Origin: an uncultured Pelagibacteraceae bacterium
GTDB taxonomy: Bacteria > Pseudomonadota > Alphaproteobacteria > Pelagibacterales > Pelagibacteraceae
Direction of reading: 5' to 3'
NCBI GenBank assembly: GCA_902543575.1
Contig: CACBYV010000002.1
Coordinates: forward strand, 1-64,000
Length of the DNA: 64,000 nucleotides
Notes under the pieces: model-generated
Databases searched by the model: none
The model's input: the letters and a program-made list of their open reading frames with translations, nothing else
What the model was told of the DNA's origin: nothing
Program-made: the position numbers and the translations under genes
In this document: positions 27,454 to 36,430 of the stretch, piece after piece
How positions within the stretch are numbered: the stretch's first letter is position 1
How the letters are laid out: every line of letters starts with the position of its first letter

Positions 27454-28062
27454 TTAGTTCATAAAATTTTGTAAAAATTTATAAATTAAAAAAGCAAAAA
27501 CTATTAATACAATTGAGACTATAATTGAAACTTTAAGCAGCTTTTTTTCAATTATTGTTTTCATAGTTGGACCAAAATTTCCAACCAAAAAAGCTATTAT
27601 AAAAAATCTAGATCCTCTTGTTAGTAAAGAGACAATTATAAAATAAAAAACATTAAATTGAACAAACCCACTAGTTATTGTGAGTAATTTAAATGGGATG
27701 GGTGTAAAACCCGCTATAGCTAGCAACGTTACCCATGCAAAAGCACCTCCATCTGATGAAATTTTATCTTTTAAAAATGAAGTATTATCTACTCCGTAAA
27801 GCTCAAAAATCTTAACACCAATTTCATTGAAAAAAACATATCCTATGAAATATCCCAAACACGCACCTAAGACCGATCCTGTCGTTGCGATAATTGCTAT
27901 CCTCATCCATCTTTGTTTATCGGCAATGGTCATAGGAATAATAAGAACATCTGGCGGAATAGGAAATATGAAGCTCTCAATAAAAGATATAAATCCTAAA
28001 ATTTTTTTAGAATTTTTATGTCCTGCGAGTTTAATTGTTTTACCAAATAGTTCCCTAAACAT
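27454..28062 (-). CDS. YqaA/DedA-like membrane protein
   Basis: This 202-residue protein has about five hydrophobic segments and the SNARE-associated (VTT/DedA) domain, visible in ESFIFPIPPDVLIIPMT, the glycine-rich GSVLGACLGYFIGYVF and AGFTPIPFKLLTITSGF. The length and the FPIPPDV motif point to the YqaA subgroup. DedA relatives have been linked to polyprenyl-lipid or phospholipid flipping; YqaA itself has no firm role. It is divergent from the tRNA-Leu gene. Confidence 0.82.
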   Translation of the reverse strand: MFRELFGKTIKLAGHKNSKKILGFISFIESFIFPIPPDVLIIPMTIADKQRWMRIAIIATTGSVLGACLGYFIGYVFFNEIGVKIFELYGVDNTSFLKDKISSDGGAFAWVTLLAIAGFTPIPFKLLTITSGFVQFNVFYFIIVSLLTRGSRFFIIAFLVGNFGPTMKTIIEKKLLKVSIIVSIVLIVFAFLIYKFLQNFMN

Positions 28063-28127
28063 ATTTTCTTTTAATACAAATAGTGTTTTAATACTATTAT
28101 TTATATCTTATGAAATTAAAAATAAAT

Positions 28128-28214
28128 GGGCGAATGGCGGAACTGGTAGACGCGTTGGACTCAAAATCCAATAGTAGCAATACTGTGAGAGTTCGATTCT
28201 CTCTTTGCCCACCA
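28128..28214 (+). tRNA. tRNA-Leu (anticodon CAA)
   Basis: An 87-nt cloverleaf with encoded CCA. The acceptor stem is GGGCGAA (28128-28134) with TTTGCCC (28204-28210), and the anticodon stem is TTGGA/TCCAA with loop CTCAAAA, giving anticodon CAA for UUG codons. A long variable arm of the class II (Leu/Ser) type and a T arm GAGAG-TTCGATT-CTCTC are present. The start of the following acyl-CoA ligase gene is only 8 nt beyond the CCA. Confidence 0.97.
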
Positions 28215-28222
28215 AAAAATAT

Positions 28223-29929
28223 ATGAACTTAAAAAAAATTAATAATTTAACTGAACTATTTTTTGATCAATTTAATAGACAAACTAATAAAGACAAAATC
28301 TTATTGTCAACTTTAGGTGATAAAAGAAAAAATTATTCTTGGAAGGAAACACATGATCTTATTAATTTAGTTTCTAATGAATTAAAAAAAGTAATATCAA
28401 AAGGTGATAGATGTTTATTAATTTCTGAAAATAGACCTGAATGGTTTATCACAGACTTGTCTATTATGTTATCAGACGGGATAACTGTTCCAGCTTACAC
28501 AACATATGCAGAAAATGACTACAATTATATTCTTAACGATTGCACACCAAGTGTAATTTTCATCTCAAACATTGAACAATTCAATAAATTGAAAAACATT
28601 ATTAAGGACAAAAAATTTATAAAAAAAATATTTTCTTTTGAAAAATTACCAAATGTAGAAGTTGAATATAGTAATTTTGCGGACTTAATCCAAAATAGTA
28701 ATAAAAAAAATTTGTCAACCCATAAATCCCTAGCTTTAAGAAAAGATCCGTCTTGCATAATTTATACTTCAGGCACGCAAGGAAATCCCAAAGGAGTTAT
28801 TTTGAGTCACGGTGGTATCTTAAATAATTGTGAGGGTGCAATAGATATTCTAAAACCATTATTATCAAAAGATCAACCGAGGTTTTTAACATGGCTCCCA
28901 CTTTCACATTCATATGAGCATACTGTTCAATTTGTACAAATCACAGTAGCAGCTAGAATTTTTTATGCAGAGAGCATTGATAAATTAGTTAAAAATATGG
29001 GTGATTGTTCACCAGAAATTATGACAGCTGTACCAAGATTTTATCAAAATCTTTATCAAAAAATTAATGCAAGTTTTAAAAAAGCTACAGGATTGAAAAA
29101 AAAATTAGTAGATAAAATGTTAGAATTAGGTCTAAAAAAAATAAAAAAAGAAAAATTATCTATTTTTGAAAAAATACAGGATATTATTCTAGAGAAACTA
29201 GTAAGAAATAAAATAAAATTACAATTTGGTGGAGCTCTTAAAACATTTGTTTCTGGAGGTGGAGCCTTAGATAAAGAGGTTGGCTATTTTCTGAATGCTA
29301 TTGGTTTGCCAACTCTACAAGGTTATGGACTAACAGAAACTTCTCCGGTGGTAAGCTGCAATCCAATAGATGATATTAGAATAGATACTGTTGGTCCGCC
29401 ATTCAAAGGCAATGATGTAAAAATAGCAGAGGATGGCGAAATTTTAGTAAAAGGTGAAAATGTAATGTTGGGTTATTGGAATAATAAAGAAGAGACCGAA
29501 AAAGTCTTAAAGGATGGTTGGCTTCACACAGGAGATATTGGAGTATTTGAAAATAAATTTTTAAAAATTACTGATAGAAAAAAAGATATTCTAATTACTC
29601 CTGGAGGGGATAATATTTCTCCATTAAAAATTGAAAATGAATTAGTAAATTTAGAATTTATTGATCAAGCTGTAGTTTATGGAGATAATAAACCTTATTT
29701 GGTAGCATTATTAGTTTTAAATGACGAATTTAATAATTCTACAAATGATCAAATTCAAAGTGCAATAGACAATTTGAACAATAATCTTTCAAAAATAGAA
29801 AATATTAAAAAGTTTTTTCTAACTAAAGAAAAATTTTCAATTGAAAATGGAATGTTAACACCAACATTGAAGTTAAAAAGATATAAAATTATAAATAAAT
29901 ATAAAAATGATTTTGAAAAACTTTATTAA
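28223..29929 (+). CDS. Long-chain acyl-CoA synthetase-like AMP-forming ligase
   Basis: This 568-residue ANL-superfamily enzyme is closest in layout to long-chain fatty acid:CoA ligases of the FadD15/AMP-dependent type. It has the ATP-binding P-loop YTSGTQGNPKGV (Gln where Thr is usual), WLPLSHSYEHTVQF, the GYGLTETSPVVSCNP adenylate motif, DGWLHTGDIG, and DRKKDILITPGGDNISP with the hinge. I chose the ATG at 28223; an upstream in-frame TTG lies inside the tRNA acceptor stem. No Shine-Dalgarno sequence fits in the 8-nt gap after tRNA-Leu, so the mRNA may be released by tRNA 3' processing with almost no leader. Confidence 0.9.
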   Translation: MNLKKINNLTELFFDQFNRQTNKDKILLSTLGDKRKNYSWKETHDLINLVSNELKKVISKGDRCLLISENRPEWFITDLSIMLSDGITVPAYTTYAENDYNYILNDCTPSVIFISNIEQFNKLKNIIKDKKFIKKIFSFEKLPNVEVEYSNFADLIQNSNKKNLSTHKSLALRKDPSCIIYTSGTQGNPKGVILSHGGILNNCEGAIDILKPLLSKDQPRFLTWLPLSHSYEHTVQFVQITVAARIFYAESIDKLVKNMGDCSPEIMTAVPRFYQNLYQKINASFKKATGLKKKLVDKMLELGLKKIKKEKLSIFEKIQDIILEKLVRNKIKLQFGGALKTFVSGGGALDKEVGYFLNAIGLPTLQGYGLTETSPVVSCNPIDDIRIDTVGPPFKGNDVKIAEDGEILVKGENVMLGYWNNKEETEKVLKDGWLHTGDIGVFENKFLKITDRKKDILITPGGDNISPLKIENELVNLEFIDQAVVYGDNKPYLVALLVLNDEFNNSTNDQIQSAIDNLNNNLSKIENIKKFFLTKEKFSIENGMLTPTLKLKRYKIINKYKNDFEKLY

Positions 29930-30114
29930 CAATAAAAAAAAGTTGTTTATTAATCGCTATTTTACTTAACTTTCTTTAATAATTTTTTTTTAATTTTTTT
30001 AAAAAAAAAATTAAAATTTCAAAAAATTATGTAATTGACATAACTATTCAAAAAAAATACAAAAAGGTAATTAAACGAATCAAAAAGATTCGTAATAAAA
30101 AAAGGGAGCTAAAG
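29930..30114 (+). other. A+T-rich gap with promoter and hairpin before Lys-rich micro-gene
   Basis: This 185-bp stretch is dominated by A and T runs. It holds the promoter described separately and, at 30075-30093, a perfect hairpin with a 7-bp stem (ACGAATC, 5-nt loop, GATTCGT). That hairpin would fall in the 5' leader of the micro-gene, 21 nt before its ATG, and is followed by the ribosome-binding sequence AAGGGAG. No other reading frame is convincing here. Confidence 0.5.
30035..30063 (+). promoter_or_regulatory. Promoter of the Lys-rich micro-gene
   Basis: A perfect -35 TTGACA (30035-30040) is followed after 17 nt by TACAAA (30058-30063), 4 of 6 against the -10 consensus. It predicts a leader of about 45 nt containing the 7-bp hairpin and AAGGGAG, giving the 27-residue gene its own transcription unit. 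Confidence 0.5.
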
Positions 30115-30198
30115 ATGGCTAAAAGAAGAAAAAAAGCTGCTAAAAAGAAAACTAAGAAAAAAGCTAAGAAAAAAGCTAAGAAGAAAAAAAGAAGATAG
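30115..30198 (+). CDS. Lys/Arg-rich 27-residue basic peptide
   Basis: This 27-codon frame reads MAKRRKKAAKKKTKKKAKKK and then seven more residues (A, K, K, K, K, R, R). Twenty of 27 residues are Lys or Arg and five are Ala, like the tail of a histone H1-type or nucleoid-associated protein. It has a consensus-like promoter, an AAGGGAG ribosome-binding site and a strong terminator, so it is a complete monocistronic unit rather than a random frame. Part of it is built from a 12-nt repeat (AAGAAAAAAGCT). RNA or DNA binding is inferred only from charge. I do not recognise a named family. Confidence 0.65.
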   Translation: MAKRRKKAAKKKTKKKAKKKAKKKKRR

Positions 30199-30220
30199 TT
30201 TAGTATTCTTTTTATTAAAT

Positions 30221-30259
30221 AACGCTTCTCATGGCGCTTGCGTGAGAAGCGTTTTTTTT
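30221..30259 (+). terminator. Rho-independent terminator after the micro-gene
   Basis: A perfect 11-bp stem (AACGCTTCTCA at 30221-30231 with TGAGAAGCGTT at 30243-30253) with an 11-nt loop is followed by a run of eight T at 30252-30259. It terminates plus-strand transcription 23 nt after the micro-gene stop. It also sits directly behind the stop of the convergent CarD-like gene, but on that strand no U-run follows. Confidence 0.92.
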
Positions 30260-31142
30260 ACTCAGCTATTTCGTCTGAAACTTCTTCTTCAGTTGGTTTG
30301 GCTTCAACTTTTTGTACTTGTTTCTCAAGGTTTCTTTTAAGTGCTTTATCTAATTTCTTTTGAGTATCTTCTAAGCTCATATTTAGAACTATTTTAAATT
30401 CAGTTAATATTCTATCATAGGCTTTTTCAAAAAGTTGTCTTTCGCTATACGATTGATCTACCATCAAATCATCTCCTTTATTTAAATCCCTCACAACCTC
30501 TGCCAGATCATAAATCTTACCTGATGAAATTTTTGCTTCATATTCTTGTGCACGCCTACTCCACATGCTTCTTTTAATTTTAGGCTTACTTTTTAAAATA
30601 CTTATACATTTATTAACTTGATTAATAGTAGCTAAAGGCCTTAAATGAGATTGTTTATTTACTGGTACCATTCCATTTGCTTTATCCTTTTCAAATTTTA
30701 AAATATAGGTCTCAATATCTATACCTCCTATATTCATTCGTTTGAATTCAGTAATTTGTCCAACTCCATGTTTTGGGTAAACAACATGATCTTTAATTTT
30801 ATACTCTTTTTTTTCGGTATCCTGTTTTTTTACTTTTTTAATTTCTGGTTTTTGTTCGTTACTTTTAGGTATTCGCAATAAGTTTGTATTTGCTTCTGAA
30901 TTATCCTTTTTATCTTTTTTTATAGATTTTGATTTAGTTATTGGTTTTGATATTGTATTGGAAACTTTATTTTTTTTTACTTTTTTTACAATTTTTACAT
31001 TTTTTGATTTCGGTTTAGGTTTTAATTTTGCTGCCTTTACAACAGATTTTATTTTTTTTTTTTTATTTATATTTTTTTTTGTTTTAAATGTTTTCTTCAA
31101 AGTATTTATCAAACTTATTTTTTTCATCTTTATAATTTTCAT
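30258..31142 (-). CDS. CarD/CdnL-family RNA polymerase-binding regulator with Lys-rich N-terminus
   Basis: CarD/CdnL proteins bind the RNA polymerase beta subunit and stabilise open promoter complexes. The C-terminal part of this 294-residue protein (from about residue 113) is a clear CarD domain: [16 protein letters not shown], then the DNA-binding helical part with [16 protein letters not shown] and [18 protein letters not shown]. Residues 1-110 are an unusual low-complexity tail rich in Lys, including a stretch encoded by 13 consecutive A. Both possible starts (31142 and 31127) lie inside the end of fdxA, so the genes overlap by 44-59 bp. Confidence 0.88.
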   Translation of the reverse strand: MKIIKMKKISLINTLKKTFKTKKNINKKKKIKSVVKAAKLKPKPKSKNVKIVKKVKKNKVSNTISKPITKSKSIKKDKKDNSEANTNLLRIPKSNEQKPEIKKVKKQDTEKKEYKIKDHVVYPKHGVGQITEFKRMNIGGIDIETYILKFEKDKANGMVPVNKQSHLRPLATINQVNKCISILKSKPKIKRSMWSRRAQEYEAKISSGKIYDLAEVVRDLNKGDDLMVDQSYSERQLFEKAYDRILTEFKIVLNMSLEDTQKKLDKALKRNLEKQVQKVEAKPTEEEVSDEIAE

Positions 31143-31410
31143 GATCTGGCAAAGGTTCTTTAGCTTCAGAAATGTTCGGCCAGATTTCTGAATATTTTTT
31201 ATTTATTTCTAACCATTTTTCGCTTCCTGTTTCAGTATCTGAAATAATAGCATCTATTGGACACTCAGGTTCACAAACGCCACAATCTATACACTCATCG
31301 GGTTTAATTACAAGCATATTTTTTCCTTCATAGAAGCAATCAACAGGACAAACATCTACGCAAGTTGTATGTTTGCATTTTATACATTTATCATTAACCA
31401 AATATGTCAT
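31084..31410 (-). CDS. fdxA: Seven-iron ferredoxin FdxA
   Basis: This is a low-potential electron carrier with one [3Fe-4S] and one [4Fe-4S] cluster. The 108 residues have cysteines at 9, 12, 17, 21, 40, 43, 46 and 50 ([18 protein letters not shown] and [13 protein letters not shown]), followed by the helical C-terminal extension that marks the FdxA type ([16 protein letters not shown]). It is sandwiched between the TerB-like gene, with a 4-bp overlap, and the CarD-like gene, a neighbourhood seen in other alphaproteobacteria. Confidence 0.94.
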   Translation of the reverse strand: MTYLVNDKCIKCKHTTCVDVCPVDCFYEGKNMLVIKPDECIDCGVCEPECPIDAIISDTETGSEKWLEINKKYSEIWPNISEAKEPLPDHENYKDEKNKFDKYFEENI

Positions 31411-31832
31411 TGATTAGATTTAACTTTTTCTTTTATATCGCCCACAACTTTTGCATCAAGATAAAGCAATCCTGATAATCTTCTCATTAGATTACTTTCA
31501 TACATATCAGCTTTTTCATCTGAATAAATAATATTCCACAATGCCTCTATAACGATTTTTTTCTCTTCAAGACTTTTATTTTTTACTTCCTTAGTAAATT
31601 CTAAAATTTGATTTGTATCCTGTTCCCTTAATTCTGCGTCTTTTATTATTTCATCTAAGTTATTTTCTTTTGCACCCATTTCAATTAGTGCACTTTTTAT
31701 TATTGATCTTTCTTTTTCAGTAAAATTTTCGTCAATTTTAGCTGAGTGTATTAGCAGAGCAGCAATACTAATTAAAGATAAATGATTTTCATCATTTTTA
31801 TTTTCTTTTTCTTTATTAAATAAACTAAACAT
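31407..31832 (-). CDS. TerB-like helical protein
   Basis: This 141-residue protein has the acidic helical-bundle pattern of the TerB/DUF533-like family: [21 protein letters not shown], then a second half with [28 protein letters not shown], each half carrying the conserved Asp/Glu residues that bind metal in TerB. The biochemical role is unclear. Stop and start overlap both neighbours, so it is coupled to the helicase and fdxA. Confidence 0.75.
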   Translation of the reverse strand: MFSLFNKEKENKNDENHLSLISIAALLIHSAKIDENFTEKERSIIKSALIEMGAKENNLDEIIKDAELREQDTNQILEFTKEVKNKSLEEKKIVIEALWNIIYSDEKADMYESNLMRRLSGLLYLDAKVVGDIKEKVKSNQ

Positions 31833-34312
31833 TATTTTAAGTTTAATTGGTTTAATACACTGAATGGATTATTAGAATAGTCCTTTTTGTCATGCTTTCT
31901 AATAATTTTCTTTTTTGAAGGTAGATATTTTATAAAGAATTCTTTATCTTTTTCATAAATTTTGTAATCCATTTTTTTTAAAAGTCTTATAAAATTTTCT
32001 TTTGAAACACCCAATAGGTTTAACATTTCAGGAATAACTTTTATTTCTTTCTTTTCGTCTTTTTCAGAATTAAAAATTAATAAAAATAACCGTTCGAGAA
32101 TATCTATCCTCACATAAATATCATCAAATTTTTCAAAACCACAAAGTAACATAAATTCTTTATTTGCAGATTTCATATTGTTTAGAAAATTTAATCCGAA
32201 GGTCGGGGGTGATAAATTCAAAAATTTATTATTGTAACTTTTCCATAACAATATCCTCAATGAAACTGCGCTTGGTTTAAATAACTTAAATAAAAAAATA
32301 TGGTATCTTCCAAATTTTACACCTAATTTTCTTAATTTTTTTCTATCATCTTGATTAATTTTTTTTAAGTATTCAGAAATATTTGATCTTTTTATAACAC
32401 CATTATTTTCATAAAGCCTGTAAGCTAATGCTCTAAGTTCAGGATTATTTTCTTTGATATTTTTTAACTCAATTAAACTATTCAGTTCAGTTTCAATTTT
32501 TTTTATTATCCATCTATTTAAATAATCACTTAAATTATTTCTTTCATTATTTTCAATCATTTCATCTATTATTAAGTCGATTTTGGGATTAAGATAATCA
32601 GTTCCGGCTACAACTTTTGCAATAGGATCATTTCTCCAATAGATTTTAAAGTCATCCTTTAATTCTATAAGTCCTGTGTCCATTATTTGTTGAATTCTGT
32701 TAATTATCTCTGGACCAACGTTCTGTCTAGCAGCTTTTTTTAACGATTTAATATCTGCATCTAAAGCATCTACTTTTAAATCTAGATTTAGCTTTAAACC
32801 TTTTAAAATTCCAATATATTGACCATTAATCAATACCTTTTCTTTTTCAACAATTTCAGTTTTTAACTCAATATCTTGCTTTAATCCTTTTGCTAATACG
32901 CTGGCTCTTTTATCTATAAATGTTTTTGTTAATTCATCATGAAGTCTATCCGATAATTTATCTTCCAAGTTTTTAGTTCTTTCAATCCAATAATCCTGGT
33001 TTTCAACCCAGTTAGATTTATTAGCAACATACGACCAGGTTCTTACATTAGATATTCTATTTGATATAGAGTCTACATTTCCATCAAGTTTATCAAGCAT
33101 GGAAAGCTGTTCTTTCATGTAATAATTAGGTATTTTTTTTTTTTCACCTGTCAAAAAATTAAATACTTTACTGACAACTTCTAAATGATGACCGTAAGTT
33201 TTTTTAACAAAATCCGGTATCTGACAGCATTCCCAGAGAATTTTTAATATATTTGAATTATTCTCTATATTACTATTTTTTTCCTTTAAAAAATACTTTA
33301 ATACTTTTTCGTCCTCGCACTCTCCAACCCTTCTTAACCAATCTGCATCGGGTTTTTCATCTAATGATTTCATTAGATTTTCTTTGTTGTTGAATTTTAA
33401 ATTTGAATTTCTCCAAAATATATTTTGTATTTCTGGAAAATTATGATTTTCTAAAAATTCAATCTCTTCTGCTCTAATTTCATCGCAATCTCCAGTAATT
33501 CCGAAACTACCATCATTTAAATATCTGCCAGCTCTTCCTGAAATTTGTCCGATTTCAGAGATTTTTAATCTTCTTATTTTTTTTCCATCAAATTTCTTTA
33601 AGTTTGAGAAGTAAACATTATCTAAGTCCATATTAATTCCCATCCCGATAGCATCTGTTGCAACAAGATAATCGACATCACCTGATTGATATAAATTTAC
33701 TTGAGCATTTCTAGTCTTAGGACTAAGAGATCCCATTACGATTGCAGCTCCACCTTTTTGCCTTCTGATAAGTTCTGCAATAGCATAAACTTCCTCTGTT
33801 GAAAAAGCGATAACAGCACTTTTTCTCTCAACTCTTGAAATTTTTTTATGTCCAACAAATGAAAGCTTGGATAATCTTTCTTTATTTATAAACTCAATAT
33901 CATCATCAAGTTTTTTGATAATACTTTTTATAGTATTGGAACCCATTAGCATTGTTAATTTCTCACCTCTGAGATTTAATAATCTATCTGTAAAAATATG
34001 ACCTCGTTCGTTATCCGAGCACATTTGAATTTCATCTATTCCCACAAAATCTAAAACTTTATCCACAGGCATTGACTCTACAGTGCACAAAAAATACTTT
34101 GCATTAATTGGTATAATTTTCTCTTCACCAGTAATAAGAGCAACTTGAGATACATCTACCTTCTGTATAATCTTGTCATATACTTCTCTTGCTAAAAGTC
34201 TTAAAGGAAATCCTATCATTCCAGATTCAAAGGAGAGCATTGTCTCTATAGCTAAAAAAGTTTTACCAGTGTTTGTAGGTCCTAGTACTGCAGTTATCTT
34301 ATATTTTGACAT
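31832..34312 (-). CDS. Suv3-like RNA helicase
   Basis: This 826-residue superfamily 2 helicase is related to mitochondrial Suv3, which works with RNA-degrading enzymes. Walker A is GPTNTGKTFLA near residue 11, Walker B/motif II is DEIQ, and motif VI is GQISGRAGRY, preceded by the conserved ATDAIGMGINMDLDNVYF. The C-terminal half is an alpha-helical region of the Suv3 type (FGRYHIFLFKLFKPSAVSLR), ending in a poorly conserved tail. Partnership with the PNPase encoded elsewhere in the window is a reasonable inference from the mitochondrial degradosome but is not shown by the sequence. Confidence 0.87.
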   Translation of the reverse strand: MSKYKITAVLGPTNTGKTFLAIETMLSFESGMIGFPLRLLAREVYDKIIQKVDVSQVALITGEEKIIPINAKYFLCTVESMPVDKVLDFVGIDEIQMCSDNERGHIFTDRLLNLRGEKLTMLMGSNTIKSIIKKLDDDIEFINKERLSKLSFVGHKKISRVERKSAVIAFSTEEVYAIAELIRRQKGGAAIVMGSLSPKTRNAQVNLYQSGDVDYLVATDAIGMGINMDLDNVYFSNLKKFDGKKIRRLKISEIGQISGRAGRYLNDGSFGITGDCDEIRAEEIEFLENHNFPEIQNIFWRNSNLKFNNKENLMKSLDEKPDADWLRRVGECEDEKVLKYFLKEKNSNIENNSNILKILWECCQIPDFVKKTYGHHLEVVSKVFNFLTGEKKKIPNYYMKEQLSMLDKLDGNVDSISNRISNVRTWSYVANKSNWVENQDYWIERTKNLEDKLSDRLHDELTKTFIDKRASVLAKGLKQDIELKTEIVEKEKVLINGQYIGILKGLKLNLDLKVDALDADIKSLKKAARQNVGPEIINRIQQIMDTGLIELKDDFKIYWRNDPIAKVVAGTDYLNPKIDLIIDEMIENNERNNLSDYLNRWIIKKIETELNSLIELKNIKENNPELRALAYRLYENNGVIKRSNISEYLKKINQDDRKKLRKLGVKFGRYHIFLFKLFKPSAVSLRILLWKSYNNKFLNLSPPTFGLNFLNNMKSANKEFMLLCGFEKFDDIYVRIDILERLFLLIFNSEKDEKKEIKVIPEMLNLLGVSKENFIRLLKKMDYKIYEKDKEFFIKYLPSKKKIIRKHDKKDYSNNPFSVLNQLNLK

Positions 34313-34474
34313 ATCAACTTTTAGTATGATCTTTTTTTGGCCTACTATATTTTGTTACTCAAAAAGAACAAAAATAGACTAAAACTAGTCCGAATCAGAT
34401 AGTAAAAAGTTCTCATTTTCAATTTATAACAACTAAGGTTAGCATAAATTTTACAATATAAATATAAATTTTTA

Positions 34475-36430
34475 ATGCCAAAAAAACTTTGGGAACCGTC
34501 TGAAGCACTTATAAAAAGTTCGAATTTATTTAAATACGAGAATTTTGTTTCAAAGAATTATAAATATAATTTTTCAGGAAATTATAAAAAGTTACTTCAT
34601 TGGAGTTTAAAAAATCCTAAGGATTTTTGGAATTCTATTTGGAATTACTTTAAAATAATTGGGGCAAAAACTAATAAATTTAAATTAAAAAAAGATCTTA
34701 TTAATAGTAAATTTTTTGTTAATTCAAAATTGAACTTTGCAGAAAATCTTTTAGTTAAAAATTCAAATCAAAAAGCTATTTCGTTTGTTAGTGAAAATGG
34801 CTTTAGAGAGCAAAAGACTTGGAAAGAACTTAATATTCAAGTAAAAAAAATAATTACATTTTATAAAAAAATAAATATTTTTGAAAAAGATAGAATAGCT
34901 GCATATACTCCAAATCAGATAGAAACAGTAGAGTGTTTTTTAAGTGCTAGTGCTATAGGAGCTATCTGGAGTTCATGTTCACCTGATTTTGGTGTACCTG
35001 GAGTTATAGAACGTTTTTCCCAAATTAAACCTAAATTATTAATTATAACTGATAAATATTACTATAATGGAAAGGAAATAAATATTATTGAAAGATTGCC
35101 TAAAATATTAAAAAAAATAAAAAGCATTAAATCAGTATTAATTTTAAATTACCCTGGAAAAAAATTAAAAAAAATTAAAAAAATAAAAAACACTAAATTT
35201 TATTATTTCTCCGTGATTAAAAATCTTGAAATAAGTAGAAGTAAATTACAAAAATTTGATTTTGACCACGAACTAACAATTTTATACTCAAGTGGCACAA
35301 CAGGTAAACCAAAATGTATTTGTCATCGATCTGGTGGAGTTTTGTTACAACATTTGAAAGAACATCAATTACATTGCAATATAAAACCAAACGATAATGT
35401 ATTTTACTTTACAACTTGTGGATGGATGATGTGGAATTGGCTTGTTACAGCCTTAGCATCTAAAGCTTCAATATTGTTGTTTGATGGATTTCCTATGCAT
35501 AAATCTCCTGAGTTATTGTTAAAAATTGCAAATAAAGAGAAAGTTACTCTATTTGGTATAAGTGCAAAGTATATTGATCAACTTATTCAACATAAAGTAA
35601 AAGTAAAAGATAAAATAAAACTCAAATCCTTAAAAACAATTTGCTCTACAGGATCTCCCCTTTCTAAAGATGGTTTTGAATTTGTTTATAAAAATATAAA
35701 AAAAAATGTTCATTTAGCTTCTATTTCTGGAGGAACAGATATTGTTTCCTGTTTTGTAAATGGAAACATTTATTCAAAGGTAAATAGTGGTGAAATACAA
35801 AACAATGGTCTTGGTATGGATACAGCAGTATTTTCTGAAAAAGGTAAATCAATTTTAAATAAAAAAGGAGAATTAGTATGCAGAAACTCTTTTCCATCTA
35901 TGCCTTTAAAATTTTGGAATGATCCTGGAAAAGTTAAATATAAAAAAGCTTATTTTTCAAAATTTAAAAATATTTGGCATCATGGAGATTATGCCGAGAG
36001 AAAGAATAATGGGTCTTATATTATTTATGGAAGATCTGATGCAACATTAAACCCAGGCGGTGTTAGACTTGGCACAGCTGAAATTTATTCTGTTGTAGAA
36101 AAATTTAAAGAAGTAAAAGAGTGTATCGCAGTAGGTCAATCTTGGGATAATGATGTAAGAATAATACTTTTTGTAATATTATCAAAAAATAATAGATTAG
36201 ATGAAAAATTAATTTCGAAATTAAAAACAACAATTAGATATGAGGCTTCCCCAAGACATGTACCTGCTAAAATAATTGCAGTAAATGATATTCCCAGAAC
36301 TAAGAATGGTAAAATTGTAGAGGTAGCTGTTAAAAATATAATAGATGGCAACAAAATAAATAATATTGAAGCATTATCGAATCCATCTGCTTTAAATGAA
36401 TATAAAAATCTTATTGAATTAAAATCGTAA
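34475..36430 (+). CDS. aacS: Acetoacetyl-CoA synthetase
   Basis: This enzyme activates acetoacetate with ATP and CoA, letting ketone bodies or PHB-type products enter metabolism. The 651 residues show the acetyl-CoA-synthetase-like N-terminus (WEPSEALIKSSNLFKYENFV, KNPKDFWNSIWNYF), the P-loop YSSGTTGKPKCI, the TTCGWMMWNWLV signature specific to acetoacetate ligases, and a C-terminal hinge and lysine region ending in IPRTKNGKIVEVAVKNII with the catalytic Lys. Its stop overlaps the next ATG by one base (TAATG). Confidence 0.93.
   Translation: MPKKLWEPSEALIKSSNLFKYENFVSKNYKYNFSGNYKKLLHWSLKNPKDFWNSIWNYFKIIGAKTNKFKLKKDLINSKFFVNSKLNFAENLLVKNSNQKAISFVSENGFREQKTWKELNIQVKKIITFYKKINIFEKDRIAAYTPNQIETVECFLSASAIGAIWSSCSPDFGVPGVIERFSQIKPKLLIITDKYYYNGKEINIIERLPKILKKIKSIKSVLILNYPGKKLKKIKKIKNTKFYYFSVIKNLEISRSKLQKFDFDHELTILYSSGTTGKPKCICHRSGGVLLQHLKEHQLHCNIKPNDNVFYFTTCGWMMWNWLVTALASKASILLFDGFPMHKSPELLLKIANKEKVTLFGISAKYIDQLIQHKVKVKDKIKLKSLKTICSTGSPLSKDGFEFVYKNIKKNVHLASISGGTDIVSCFVNGNIYSKVNSGEIQNNGLGMDTAVFSEKGKSILNKKGELVCRNSFPSMPLKFWNDPGKVKYKKAYFSKFKNIWHHGDYAERKNNGSYIIYGRSDATLNPGGVRLGTAEIYSVVEKFKEVKECIAVGQSWDNDVRIILFVILSKNNRLDEKLISKLKTTIRYEASPRHVPAKIIAVNDIPRTKNGKIVEVAVKNIIDGNKINNIEALSNPSALNEYKNLIELKS

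Noticed and set aside
28205-28222. Upstream TTG start of the acyl-CoA ligase
   Set aside because: It lies in the acceptor stem of tRNA-Leu, so translation from it would need an unprocessed tRNA.
30221-30253. Bidirectional terminator also ending the CarD-like transcript
   Set aside because: The stem is symmetrical but the minus-strand side is followed by ATTTAATAAA rather than a T run, so only plus-strand termination is supported.
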